DNA of 64,000 bases from a bacterium OM1 bin76 (GTDB lineage: Bacteria; Actinomycetota; Acidimicrobiia; Spongiisociales; ZC4RG35). The stretch covers positions 1-64,000 of the forward strand of contig MPNA01000015.1 of NCBI GenBank assembly GCA_002238785.1, given 5' to 3'. Shown in pieces: positions 38,868-48,679 of this stretch; within the stretch, counting starts at the first letter, position 1; each line of letters begins with the position of its first letter. The position numbers and the translations under genes were made by a program. The notes beneath the pieces were generated by a model. That model searched no databases. It had not been told where the DNA came from and saw nothing but the letters and a program-made list of their open reading frames with translations.

Positions 38868-39296
38868 TTATCCGGCGACCTCAATCCCCATTGACCGTGC
38901 GGTGCCGGCCACTATGCGCATCGCGGCATCGATGTCGTTGGCGTTGAGATCCGGCATCTTGGTCTTGGCGATCTCTCTCACCTGGTCGGAGGTGACGGTA
39001 CCCACCTTCGTAATGTGCGGTTCGCCGGAACCCTTCTCCACCCGGGCAGCTTGGCGGAGCAACGACGCCGCCGGAGGAGTCTTGGTGATGAATGTGAAGC
39101 TCCGATCCTTGTAGATGGTGATTTCCACCGGAATGATCGATCCCTTCTTGTCCTGAGTGGCTTCGTTGTAAGCCCGAACGAAATCCATGAGGTTCACTCC
39201 ATGGGGTCCCAGAGAGGTACCCACAGGTGCAGCAGGAGACGCTTCTCCTGCCGAGAGTTGCATTTTCACCTTTGCGGTTACTTCTTTGGTAGCCAT
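38868..39296 (-). CDS. rplK: 50S ribosomal protein L11
   Basis: 142 residues. [30 protein letters not shown], the C-terminal rRNA-binding part and [22 protein letters not shown] are standard. It binds the GTPase-associated centre of 23S rRNA. Between nusG and rplA as usual. Confidence 0.97.
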   Translation of the reverse strand: MATKEVTAKVKMQLSAGEASPAAPVGTSLGPHGVNLMDFVRAYNEATQDKKGSIIPVEITIYKDRSFTFITKTPPAASLLRQAARVEKGSGEPHITKVGTVTSDQVREIAKTKMPDLNANDIDAAMRIVAGTARSMGIEVAG

Positions 39297-39323
39297 CTTT
39301 ACTCAACTCCTATGAAAGAGCGC

Positions 39324-39935
39324 CTAGTTCTTCTGGATGTCGGCGAAGCCCAGTTCCACCGGAGTGTCCCGGCCGAAAATCTCCACCAACACCACGACTT
39401 TGGACTGATCGAGATTGATATCTTCGATGATTCCGCTGAAGTCGTTGAAGGGTCCCGAGACGACCCGGACTGTTTCGCCCACTTCCCAGGCCGGCTTGAA
39501 ACGAGGCTTGGACTTGGTCTTGGTCTCTCGAAAGCCCAACATGCGCTCCACTTCCCGACGGGACAGCGGTGGCGGGCGATTCTGCTTCCCCATATTGGAG
39601 GCCACGAAACCGGTCACCCCGGGGGTGTCGCGCACCGCCGACCAGGAGTCGTCATCCAGGTACATTCTCACCAACAGATATCCGGGGAACACCTTCTTGG
39701 GAACCGTGACCTTCTTACGGTTGCGGATCTCCACCACATCTTCCCGCGGGATATGAACATCGAAGATGCGGTCGGAGAAACGCATGTACTCTACCCGCTT
39801 CTCGAGGTTGGCCTTCACCTTTTCCTCATGACCCGAGTAGGCATGGATCACATACCAATCCCCGGGCAGGTCGTAGGGGCTGACCTGTGACTCCTCTTCT
39901 TCGAAAGAAGTGACCGAGGCTGCCAGATCAACCAC
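39324..39935 (-). CDS. nusG: Transcription factor NusG
   Basis: 203 residues from GTG 39935, overlapping the secE stop by eight bases. NGN domain WYVIHAYSGHEEKVKANLEKRV and FPGYLLVRM; C-terminal KOW domain FKPAWEVGETVRVVSGPFNDFSGIIEDIN. It couples RNA polymerase with Rho or ribosomes. The acidic N-terminal extension of about 20 residues is common in actinobacteria. Confidence 0.95.
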   Translation of the reverse strand: MVDLAASVTSFEEEESQVSPYDLPGDWYVIHAYSGHEEKVKANLEKRVEYMRFSDRIFDVHIPREDVVEIRNRKKVTVPKKVFPGYLLVRMYLDDDSWSAVRDTPGVTGFVASNMGKQNRPPPLSRREVERMLGFRETKTKSKPRFKPAWEVGETVRVVSGPFNDFSGIIEDINLDQSKVVVLVEIFGRDTPVELGFADIQKN

Positions 39936-40266
39936 CTTGGATGCCTCCCAGCAAGTACAGGACTATTTGCTTCAGGGCAACATCGAGTCCGAAGATCACC
40001 AGGGTGAGCACCACGGATGTCACCAGCGTCACTACGGTGAAGTTGACCAATTGGCGCCGGGTCGGCCAGGACACCCGAGCAAGTTCGGTGCGCACTTCCC
40101 GCAGGAAAATGCCAATCCGGGTGTGGAAGGGCGGACGCTCGACTCCAGGCCGCTTCCTGCCCCTGGTCGGCACGGCGCGGTCAGCCCGCCTCTGTCGGGC
40201 GTCTTTACCTTGCTTCTTTTGACGTCGCTCCTCGCGTTCCACGAGGCGACGCATCTGTCGGTTCAT
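39928..40266 (-). CDS. secE: Preprotein translocase subunit SecE
   Basis: 112 residues. A basic N-terminal region rich in Arg/Lys, the amphipathic helix FLREVRTELARVSWPTRRQL and a single membrane helix (FTVVTLVTSVVLTLVIFGLDVAL) are diagnostic. It clamps SecY in the translocon. It follows tRNA-Trp. Confidence 0.94.
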   Translation of the reverse strand: MNRQMRRLVEREERRQKKQGKDARQRRADRAVPTRGRKRPGVERPPFHTRIGIFLREVRTELARVSWPTRRQLVNFTVVTLVTSVVLTLVIFGLDVALKQIVLYLLGGIQGG

Positions 40267-40309
40267 GCTCTAGTGGTTCTTGGGTCTTTGAGTGATCGGA
40301 ATAGCTGAG

Positions 40310-40384
40310 CAGGGGTGGCGGGACTCGAACCCACAACCTCCGGTTTTGGAGACCGGCGCTCTGCCAAATTGGAGCTACACCCCT
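40310..40384 (-). tRNA. trpT: tRNA-Trp (anticodon CCA)
   Basis: A cloverleaf folds on the minus strand with 7-bp acceptor AGGGGTG/CACCCCT, anticodon loop CTCCAAA, T arm GTGGGTTCGAGTCCCGC, and discriminator G. The 3' CCA is not encoded. Directly upstream of secE, a widely conserved position. Confidence 0.95.
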
Positions 40385-40407
40385 CAGGGGGTTATCAGCC
40401 TAGCCAG

Positions 40408-40436
40408 AGTATACCCACCTACTAGGTAGGAAGTAA
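40408..40436 (-). promoter_or_regulatory. Promoter for tRNA-Trp-secE-nusG
   Basis: On the minus strand TTACTT (40431-40436), a 17-base spacer and TATACT (40408-40413). The spacer contains a CCTAC-N3-GTAGG inverted repeat. Start of transcription would be about 15 bases before the tRNA. Confidence 0.5.
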
Positions 40437-40469
40437 ACCCACTATCGAGACTGGCCGGCCCCGTTGGCC

Positions 40470-40829
40470 TTAAGCGGTGCTCCTGACACGCCGAGTCAAG
40501 GTCCAGGCCACCACCGACACCACCCCCACCACCGCCGCGGCAATCGCCACCCTCTCACCTGCTTTTGCGAATTCGAGTTCGGGGTAGTCCACGGAAGCGT
40601 CCAGACTGCTTATCACCCCCGGCACCAACCCGGCCGGCGCCTTGATCACATTGCCCTCCATGGCAGCCAGCGTCCGGTGGATCCGGTGTTCGATAGCTCT
40701 CTCTGCCTGACACCTAAGACAGTGTCCGGCATGACGGGCCACCAGTGAGTTCCCGTCTTTTTGGTCAACCGCCCCCAATCTGACCAGAGGTCGAGACACC
40801 CGGCACACGGTGGACTGAACCAGCCTCAT
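40470..40829 (-). CDS. Zinc-finger-type anti-sigma factor
   Basis: 119 residues. HAGHCLRC fits the H-x3-C-x2-C motif of ZAS anti-sigma factors, and residues about 92-110 form one membrane helix (RVAIAAAVVGVVSVVAWTL). The start overlaps the ECF sigma stop by four bases, the usual arrangement for a sigma and its inhibitor. Signal sensed is unknown; thiol or envelope stress are options known for the family. Confidence 0.7.
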   Translation of the reverse strand: MRLVQSTVCRVSRPLVRLGAVDQKDGNSLVARHAGHCLRCQAERAIEHRIHRTLAAMEGNVIKAPAGLVPGVISSLDASVDYPELEFAKAGERVAIAAAVVGVVSVVAWTLTRRVRSTA

Positions 40830-41395
40830 GTTGCATTCTCCAGCATCGTTCGAAGGCGTTTTCTGGCACGGTGCAGGCGAACCTTGGATGCGGAAACGGA
40901 GATGCCCAACGCTTCGGCTATTTGGGCATGACTCCAGCCATAGACATCCCGAAGCACCACCACCACCCGCGACCGCTGCGGGAGCCGGAGCAGCGCCCGA
41001 CGGAGCCTGCCACGCAGATTGGCTGACTCAAAGGCCAGTTCGGGGTGGTCGAAGCTGGAAGGCGTCGCCGCCACATTGTCCACAACTTCCAACGGCGCAT
41101 GTTGGGTGCGCTTCCGACGGCTCAGTTGTGTCCACGCCACGTTGACGGTGATGCGATAGAGCCAGGACGAGAATCGTGCATCTCCCCGAAACGAGCCGAT
41201 TCCCCGCCAAGCCCGTAGTAACGCCTCCTGAGAAATATCTGCCGCCAAGTCGTGGTCTCCTGCCAAACGCGTCGCCAATGTGAACACTTGGTGCTGATGC
41301 CGTTGCGCCAGAATCGAGAACGCTTCCCTGTCACCGGCTCTGGAACGGGCCAACAACTCGTGTTCGTCATCCCATTTGACCGGTCGCGCCTTCAT
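40826..41395 (-). CDS. ECF RNA polymerase sigma factor
   Basis: 189 residues. Region 2 (DREAFSILAQRHQHQVFTLATRLAGDHDLAADISQEALLRAWRG, SFRGDARFSSWLYRITVN) and region 4 (LPQRSRVVVVLRDVYGWSHAQIAEALGISVSASKVRLHRARKRLR) are intact. It controls an unknown regulon. It lies between the maoC-like gene and tRNA-Trp together with its predicted anti-sigma factor. Confidence 0.93.
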   Translation of the reverse strand: MKARPVKWDDEHELLARSRAGDREAFSILAQRHQHQVFTLATRLAGDHDLAADISQEALLRAWRGIGSFRGDARFSSWLYRITVNVAWTQLSRRKRTQHAPLEVVDNVAATPSSFDHPELAFESANLRGRLRRALLRLPQRSRVVVVLRDVYGWSHAQIAEALGISVSASKVRLHRARKRLRTMLENAT

Positions 41396-41441
41396 GCGGT
41401 TACAGGGTACCCGGTATGTGGCTCAAGGCAACTGGATCTGA

Positions 41442-42296
41442 TCAAACCGCCGCCGTATCCACCGATGCGGTGATGAGGGCGTTCCCCTCCGAGACCAAGC
41501 GCATTGCGAAACGGGTCTCACCGGTCCTTCTCCCCTCCACATGGGCCGGTACACCGGGACGGAGTGGTTGGCGAAAACGGAACCGAGCCTTGCCAAGTGG
41601 TGACGGTCCACCCAGCAGGCGGGTGACGCCCTGGCAGATCCAGGCTGCGCAAGCCAGGCCGTGAACCACCACGCCTGAGAATCCCGCTCCGACCGCTGAC
41701 TGGTGATCCCAGTGGATCGGGTTCCAATCCCTGGTGACCGCCCCATAGCGAATGAGATCCGCCCGACTCGCCGACTTCGCAAGGATGGGGATGTCTCCGC
41801 CCACCCCAGGTAACCCGGCCCCTGCGGCCGGTTGGTTTGCAGCGCGGTGCAGGGCGGCAGGTTCGGTCTCCACGGCGGTGCCACGCGCCGGCGGTTGTCC
41901 CCCGGCGATCAGAAAGGAAGACCTACCCTCCACCATGATTCCACCATCGGAGTCCTCCACGGTGACTGCAAAATCCACGAACCACACACCCCGTCGGTGT
42001 CGTACCCGGCTTACCTCCCCCCCGACCGACCAAGTGTCCTGCGCCCGCAACGGCGCCTTCCAGCAAAAGACCTGCTCCCCGTGAACCGCGGCACCCCCCT
42101 CCGCCATCACCGCGGGATGGGAGAGCAACCTGGGAGCCACCGCAAACAGCGCAGCGCCGGCCATGCCGGGAGGAGCGAATTCACCCCACCGATCGGGTTG
42201 GTCGCCAGTCACCTCCACATATGTTGCTACCCGGTCCCCGGAAACCAGCAACGGCTCGGGGCCGATGACCATACCCTCCAGATCGGCGAGGGTCAT
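41442..42296 (-). CDS. MaoC-like double-hotdog hydratase (FAS1-type dehydratase family)
   Basis: About 284 residues from ATG 42296 (GTG 42308 also possible). Two hotdog halves: the N-terminal half resembles the FAS1-like dehydratase domain (RVATYVEVTGD, PPGMAGAAL), and the C-terminal half carries the hydratase motif RYGAVTRDWNPIHWD with catalytic Asp/His and GFSGVVVHGLACAA. In mycobacteria the HadABC dehydratases occupy the same slot between rpmG and tRNA-Trp. Likely (3R)-hydroxyacyl-thioester dehydration in fatty acid metabolism. Confidence 0.75.
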   Translation of the reverse strand: MTLADLEGMVIGPEPLLVSGDRVATYVEVTGDQPDRWGEFAPPGMAGAALFAVAPRLLSHPAVMAEGGAAVHGEQVFCWKAPLRAQDTWSVGGEVSRVRHRRGVWFVDFAVTVEDSDGGIMVEGRSSFLIAGGQPPARGTAVETEPAALHRAANQPAAGAGLPGVGGDIPILAKSASRADLIRYGAVTRDWNPIHWDHQSAVGAGFSGVVVHGLACAAWICQGVTRLLGGPSPLGKARFRFRQPLRPGVPAHVEGRRTGETRFAMRLVSEGNALITASVDTAAV

Positions 42297-42336
42297 CCGG
42301 CTGGACACCCCCTAGGAGAAGGCGCCTTGGCCGGGC

Positions 42337-42528
42337 CTATCGGGTTTCCCGGTGGGAAGTGTGAACACGGCACCACCGGCAGTACTTGCGAAGAACCAAC
42401 CGGCCTCGCACCAGGTTGCGGCGTTGCTCCTTGTCGTGCTGGTTCGCCCTGCCGCGGGTGGTCACGTAATTGCGCCGCTTGCACTCGGTGCAGGCAAGTT
42501 TGAGCGGGGGTCTCTTGTCACTTGGCAT
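42337..42528 (-). CDS. rpmG: 50S ribosomal protein L33
   Basis: 63 residues. Zinc-ribbon form with CTEC and CRWC pairs; the core [20 protein letters not shown] and [15 protein letters not shown] are typical. Between tuf and the MaoC-like gene. Confidence 0.92.
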   Translation of the reverse strand: MPSDKRPPLKLACTECKRRNYVTTRGRANQHDKEQRRNLVRGRLVLRKYCRWCRVHTSHRETR

Positions 42529-42595
42529 CGGTTGCTTTCTTTCTTATGTTTTGGCTTCTTGCACTTGTGGCGTCAGAGTCTTTGTTGTGTGGTGG

Positions 42596-43786
42596 TTATT
42601 TGGTGATCTTGGTAACCCGACCCGCACCCACAGTCCGACCACCCTCACGAATCGCGAAATCCAACCCCACCGACATCGCAATCGGAGCAATCAACTCCAC
42701 CGACAACTCCACATTATCACCCGGCATCACCATCTGCACCCCACCAGGCAACAACACCGAACCCGTCACATCCGTAGTCCGAAAATAAAACTGCGGACGA
42801 TAACCCGAAAAAAACGGATTATGCCTCCCCCCCTCCTCCTTCGTCAACACATACACCTGCGCCTCAAAACCAACATGAGGATTAATCGACCCAGGAGCAG
42901 CCAACACCTGACCACGCTCCACCTCAGACTTCCCCACCCCCCGCAACAACACCCCCACATTATCACCAGCCCGACCCTCATCCAACAACTTCCTAAACAT
43001 CTCAACACCAGTCGCCACCGAACCACGCGTATCACGCAAACCAACCACCTCCACCGGCTCACCAACCCGCAACACACCCTGCTCAACCCGACCAGTCACC
43101 ACCGTACCCCGACCAGTAATCGAAAACACATCCTCAATCGGCATCAAAAACGGACGATCCACATCCCGAACCGGCACCTCAACATACTCATCAACCGCAT
43201 CCATCAACTCCATAACCCCATCACCAGCCACAACATCCCCCTCCAACGCACGCAACGCCGAACCCCTCACCACCGGAACATCATCACCCGGAAACTCATA
43301 CTCCGTCAACAAATCCCGAACCTCCAACTCCACCAAATCCAACAACTCACCATCATCCACCAAATCACACTTATTCAAAAACACCACAATCCGCGGCACA
43401 CCCACCTGCCGCGCCAACAACACATGCTCACGAGTCTGCGGCATCGGACCATCAACCGCCGACACCACCAACACAGCCCCATCCACCTGAGCCGCCCCCG
43501 TAATCATATTCTTAATATAATCCGCATGCCCAGGCATATCCACATGCGCATAATGACGCAAACCAGTCTCATACTCCACATGCGCAATCTGAATCGTAAT
43601 ACCCCGCTCACGCTCCTCAGGAGCACGATCAATATCATCAAAACCAGTCACCACATTCTGACCACCAACCCGCTCCGACAACACCCTAGTAATCGCAGCA
43701 GTCAACGTAGTCTTCCCATGATCAATATGACCCATAGTCCCCACATTCAAATGCGGCTTCACCCGCTCAAACCTCACCTTACCCAC
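42596..43786 (-). CDS. tuf: Elongation factor Tu, with extreme G/T third-position codon use
   Basis: 396 residues from GTG 43786, after an AGAAGGGGG site; this gives an N-terminus [20 protein letters not shown] like other EF-Tu. G1 [10 protein letters not shown]3 DMPGHADY, G4 NKCD, switch [17 protein letters not shown], and domains 2 and 3 are complete. It delivers aminoacyl-tRNA to the ribosome. Very unusual: all 376 codons from 43786 to 42659 end in G or T; exceptions (TTC, ACC, ATC, ACC, AAA) occur only in the last 21 codons. Ribosomal protein and groEL genes nearby use C-ending codons freely. Sequence-level function looks intact. Confidence 0.97.
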   Translation of the reverse strand: MGKVRFERVKPHLNVGTMGHIDHGKTTLTAAITRVLSERVGGQNVVTGFDDIDRAPEERERGITIQIAHVEYETGLRHYAHVDMPGHADYIKNMITGAAQVDGAVLVVSAVDGPMPQTREHVLLARQVGVPRIVVFLNKCDLVDDGELLDLVELEVRDLLTEYEFPGDDVPVVRGSALRALEGDVVAGDGVMELMDAVDEYVEVPVRDVDRPFLMPIEDVFSITGRGTVVTGRVEQGVLRVGEPVEVVGLRDTRGSVATGVEMFRKLLDEGRAGDNVGVLLRGVGKSEVERGQVLAAPGSINPHVGFEAQVYVLTKEEGGRHNPFFSGYRPQFYFRTTDVTGSVLLPGGVQMVMPGDNVELSVELIAPIAMSVGLDFAIREGGRTVGAGRVTKITK

Positions 43787-43837
43787 AACCAAACACCCCC
43801 TTCTTTGCATTTATTGATAGCTTGCATTACTTCCATG

Positions 43838-43911
43838 TAGCGGCGGGCAGACTTGAACTGCCGACCTCTCGATTATGAGTCGAGCGCTCTTACCAGCTGA
43901 GCTACGCCGCC
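43838..43911 (-). tRNA. tRNA-Met (anticodon CAT), elongator type
   Basis: Minus-strand cloverleaf: acceptor GGCGGCG/CGCCGCT with a G-U closing pair, D arm GCTCAGCTGGTAAGAGC, anticodon loop CTCATAA, T arm GGCAGTTCAAGTCTGCC, discriminator A. The paired 5' G rules out the initiator form. Confidence 0.92.
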
Positions 43912-43944
43912 TTATGCCCGCAAGCGGCACGGACCGCCCGGGAG

Positions 43945-44018
43945 AGCCCCCTTCCGGATTCGAACCGGAGACCTCCTCCTTACCATGGAGGCGCTCTGGC
44001 CGTCTGAGCTAAGGGGGC
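43945..44018 (-). tRNA. tRNA-Thr (anticodon GGT)
   Basis: Minus-strand cloverleaf: acceptor GCCCCCT/AGGGGGC, anticodon arm CCTCC-ATGGTAA-GGAGG, T arm CTCCGGTTCGAATCCGGA. CCA is not encoded. Confidence 0.93.
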
Positions 44019-44043
44019 ACTTGTTCTTGGTAGGGAAAGCCGG

Positions 44044-44125
44044 TGCCGGGAGAAGGATTTGAACCTCCGAAGGCATCGCCGGCAGATTTACAGTCTGCTC
44101 CCTTTGGCCGCTTGGGTATCCCGGC
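44044..44125 (-). tRNA. tRNA-Tyr (anticodon GTA)
   Basis: Minus-strand cloverleaf with acceptor GCCGGGA/TCCCGGC, D arm with CCCAAGCGGCCAAAGGG, anticodon loop CTGTAAA, and a long variable arm, as required for bacterial tRNA-Tyr. First of the Tyr-Thr-Met-tuf series, an order seen widely in bacteria. Confidence 0.93.
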
Positions 44126-44263
44126 CTGGTTAAGGCTTTCCCGAATGGGATATCTTAGCGGATTGTCGCCAAAAACCGCATTCCAATTCAGGGGACACCC
44201 CCGAGGGTGCCATCACGGTGGGACACCTGAGTTTCCGGCCGTTTTACCAGGAAGGTCGGATGC

Positions 44264-45121
44264 CTAGGAAAAAGGGTCGGCCATGTGTTCCAGAACCGCT
44301 ATCCGCTTATCGATGGGCGGATGGGTGGACAACAGTTTCATGACCCCCCCTCCCCTTCGCCGGGAGTTGCTCTTCAAGGGATTTTCGATGTAGAGCTGGC
44401 TGACGGCGTCGTTTACCCGCATCGGGATGCGCTCCGCCGCTATCCCGATCTTGTTCAGAGCCGAGGCCAGCGCCAGAGGCTGCCCGGTCATCTCCGCCCC
44501 CGTCCGGTCAGCTTGGTATTCGCGGGTGCGGGAGATCGCCGACCGGATGAGGATGGCGGCGATCGGAGCCACGATCATTGCGACGAGGGCAACTATCGCC
44601 CCCACTTGATTGTTGCGATCCCGGCTGCCACCAAACCAGAACGCCATCCGGGCAAGGATCACCAAAGCCGCAGCAATCATCGCCGCCACCGACGAAATGA
44701 GGATGTCCCGGTTGCGAATGTGGGAGAGTTCGTGCGCCAATACCCCTTCCAGTTCGCTGCGATTCATTATCTGCAAGAGCCCGGTGGTGACCGCCACGAC
44801 TCCGTGTTTGGGATTGCGTCCGGTGGCGAAGGCATTGGGTTGGGGAGAGTCGATGACATAGATTCGCGGCATGGGCATGTCGTTGACTTCCGTGAGCATG
44901 CGAATTATGCCGTAGACCTGGGGAAGTTCCTGTTCGGAAACCGGCCTGGCGCGGCTGGCCATAAGGGCGAACTTGTCGGAGAAAAAGTAGGCGCCAAGGT
45001 TGAAAACGGCGGCTAGTACCAGGCCCAACCAGAATCCGCCCTGGGGATACAGCGACACTGCCAACCACCACAGCAAAGTGGTCAGCAAGGTCAGAAGGAT
45101 CAAGGTCTTTACGTTGTTCAT
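44264..45121 (-). CDS. htpX: HtpX-type membrane metalloprotease
   Basis: 285 residues. Two N-terminal membrane helices, the zinc site AHELSHIRNRDIL with HExxH, two further helices, then the third ligand region SRTREYQADRTGAEMTG. SPQPNAFATGRNPKHGVVAVTTGLL is strongly conserved. It degrades misfolded membrane proteins. The C-terminal STHPPIDKRI is typical. Monocistronic. Confidence 0.93.
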   Translation of the reverse strand: MNNVKTLILLTLLTTLLWWLAVSLYPQGGFWLGLVLAAVFNLGAYFFSDKFALMASRARPVSEQELPQVYGIIRMLTEVNDMPMPRIYVIDSPQPNAFATGRNPKHGVVAVTTGLLQIMNRSELEGVLAHELSHIRNRDILISSVAAMIAAALVILARMAFWFGGSRDRNNQVGAIVALVAMIVAPIAAILIRSAISRTREYQADRTGAEMTGQPLALASALNKIGIAAERIPMRVNDAVSQLYIENPLKSNSRRRGGGVMKLLSTHPPIDKRIAVLEHMADPFS

Positions 45122-45154
45122 CTCAAGTCGGATTCTAAAGGCTCTGTGGCGCTA

Positions 45155-46210
45155 TCAGCACTTACGGGCGGTTAGCACCTGGAAACCGCCCAGTCCCCGA
45201 GGATGAAGGAGCGTCTCGCCGCCGGTGCGAAGTGAACGGACCTGCATACGGCGCCACTCGTCACCCGACCGGGCAAGCTGCATTTCCTCTCGGCGAAGTT
45301 CTTCGATTCTCTCCCGTAGGCCCAGTTCCTCCAGGAATTCGTCCTGCCGCTGGAGGGAAACCGAGGCGCCCGCCTCTCGGGCCGCCTCCATCACCGCCGT
45401 GAAATTCACATCCGCCGTAATGTCGGTTTGACCCGGCTCGGCCAGCGGAGGCGGACCCAGATGATGGGCCCGATAAGTTCGCAGAGTTCCGTCCGCCCTA
45501 CGGTCTTCCAATCCATGGGCGGTATCGCCATAGTCGATCACAACCAGGGCGCCACATTCCAGGCGGGCCAGAGCATCCCTGGCCCATTCGCAGGCGCGGA
45601 TCTGAACTTCCACCATCCCTCCGTCCGCCGTGGGTCCCGAAAACCTGTCCACCCAGTCCTCCACCTCCGGCCGGGCCGGTACCTCGACCCACATCAGTTT
45701 GCCGTTCCCTGCACCGACCCACATCTCGCGCCACTCCTCACCCCTCCGCCGGGCCAACGCCATGGGCAGGTTGTCCAAAAGCTCATTGGCGAAGATGACG
45801 CCTCGAATCCTCTCGGGTAGCCCCCCAAGATCAGACACGACCCGCCGGGCCCCCACCACCTCACCAACCGCTCTTTGAGCAGGCGGTGACACTTCCACGG
45901 CCCAAGGCTCAACCTGGCCGGCAAGAGCGGCAACCAAAGACTTGAGAAGCGAACCGGACCCTGCGCCAACGTCAACCGCAATCGGCCTGGATACCGCGCA
46001 CTCGGCGACTTCCCTGCGGACGGACTCGGCTAGCGTCTCCCCGAAGAGTGGACTCACTTCAGGACTGGTCAGAAAGTCACCACTCTGGACCGACCGCAAT
46101 CGTTCGCCTAGAAAATACCCTTGTTGCGGGTGATACAGGGAAAGCTCCATGAAGATCTCAAAGGGTTGAGGACCTTTTGCGTATATATATTCCTTCCAGA
46201 ACCTCAACAC
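45155..46210 (-). CDS. MidA/NDUFAF7-family SAM-dependent methyltransferase
   Basis: 351 residues from GTG 46210. IFMELSLYHPQQGYF and GDFLTSPEVSPLFGETLAE are hallmarks of the family; the SAM-binding loop is VDVGAGSGSLLKSLV; VIFANELLDNLPMALARR and VVIDYGDTAHGLEDRRADGTLRTYRAH follow. Human NDUFAF7 methylates a complex I arginine; the bacterial substrate is unknown. Downstream of groEL but separated by a terminator. Confidence 0.82.
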   Translation of the reverse strand: MLRFWKEYIYAKGPQPFEIFMELSLYHPQQGYFLGERLRSVQSGDFLTSPEVSPLFGETLAESVRREVAECAVSRPIAVDVGAGSGSLLKSLVAALAGQVEPWAVEVSPPAQRAVGEVVGARRVVSDLGGLPERIRGVIFANELLDNLPMALARRRGEEWREMWVGAGNGKLMWVEVPARPEVEDWVDRFSGPTADGGMVEVQIRACEWARDALARLECGALVVIDYGDTAHGLEDRRADGTLRTYRAHHLGPPPLAEPGQTDITADVNFTAVMEAAREAGASVSLQRQDEFLEELGLRERIEELRREEMQLARSGDEWRRMQVRSLRTGGETLLHPRGLGGFQVLTARKC

Positions 46211-46550
46211 TTCTGACCTACAATCTCACTTGCATTGAAACTCGGGTCTCACTACAGGCGTTACCGCCGACTGTTAACTACGTTTTCGAGAATCGCTTTC
46301 ATCATGGAACGGTTTCGCCCCAAAAACCGCGGTGACAAACCAGTATTCAAAGGCTGTGAATGGGAGGACGATAGCAACCATTAGAGGCAGCTTCAAGAGC
46401 TGTAATACGACTTGCCCAACATTCAGTGTTCCTTACTTCATTCGGTTGTAGCGACCCGGAGGTAGGACGCCCTGTCTCAAACCTCGGCTGGTCCACAAGC
46501 ATTCCCAACCTTAACTGCACCCCCCTGAGGGTGTCAAGGCATCACTAAAG
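46211..46550. other. Intergenic region between groL and the methyltransferase gene
   Basis: About 340 bases without a convincing gene on either strand. It is less GC-rich than its surroundings. A short GCACCCCC...GGGTGTC hairpin lies at about 46517-46535. It presumably contains the methyltransferase promoter; no known RNA family was recognised. Confidence 0.4.
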
Positions 46551-46551
46551 A

Positions 46552-46581
46552 AAGGGACCCCCGCCGCAACGGGGGTCCCTT
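46552..46581 (-). terminator. Rho-independent terminator of groS-groL
   Basis: A perfect 12-base inverted repeat (AAGGGACCCCCG / CGGGGGTCCCTT) with 6-base loop lies about 28 bases after the groL stop, followed on the minus strand by TTCTTT. Confidence 0.88.
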
Positions 46582-46608
46582 CATTGGCTTAGGTCCTAGT
46601 CGTGGAAC

Positions 46609-48556
<1,948 letters not shown>

Positions 48557-48588
48557 AGTGGCTCCTTCCTTTCTGGACTTACAGAAGA

Positions 48589-48606
48589 GGTCTCCGTCTG
48601 GAGACC
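48589..48606 (-). repeat. Perfect 7-bp hairpin in the groS leader
   Basis: GGTCTCC-GTCT-GGAGACC lies about 32 bases upstream of the groS start, between the promoter and the ribosome site. No T run follows. It could stabilise the leader or adjust translation; function unknown. Confidence 0.5.
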
Positions 48607-48626
48607 CTCCTAGAGATACTTTGATT

Positions 48627-48653
48627 CTAGCAGTCTCAGGTCGAGAGTGCTAA
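48627..48653 (-). promoter_or_regulatory. CIRCE operator overlapping the groS promoter
   Basis: On the minus strand TTAGCACTC-N9-GACTGCTAG. The left half is a perfect CIRCE half-site; the right half matches 7 of 9. A -10 TAGAAT (48624-48629) and a -35-like TTAGCA (48648-48653) with 18-base spacing coincide with it. The repressor HrcA binds CIRCE; hrcA is not in this window. Confidence 0.8.
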
Positions 48654-48679
48654 TCGAGATAACCTGGGAGTCTTTCGTC

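Noticed and set aside
42470-43840. 456-codon open frame antisense to tuf
   Set aside because: It is open only because every in-register sense codon of tuf ends in G or T, so antisense codons start with A or C and can never be stop codons. Its product lacks most residue types (almost no Gly, Ala, Val, Asp or Glu in the tuf part), as expected from that arithmetic.
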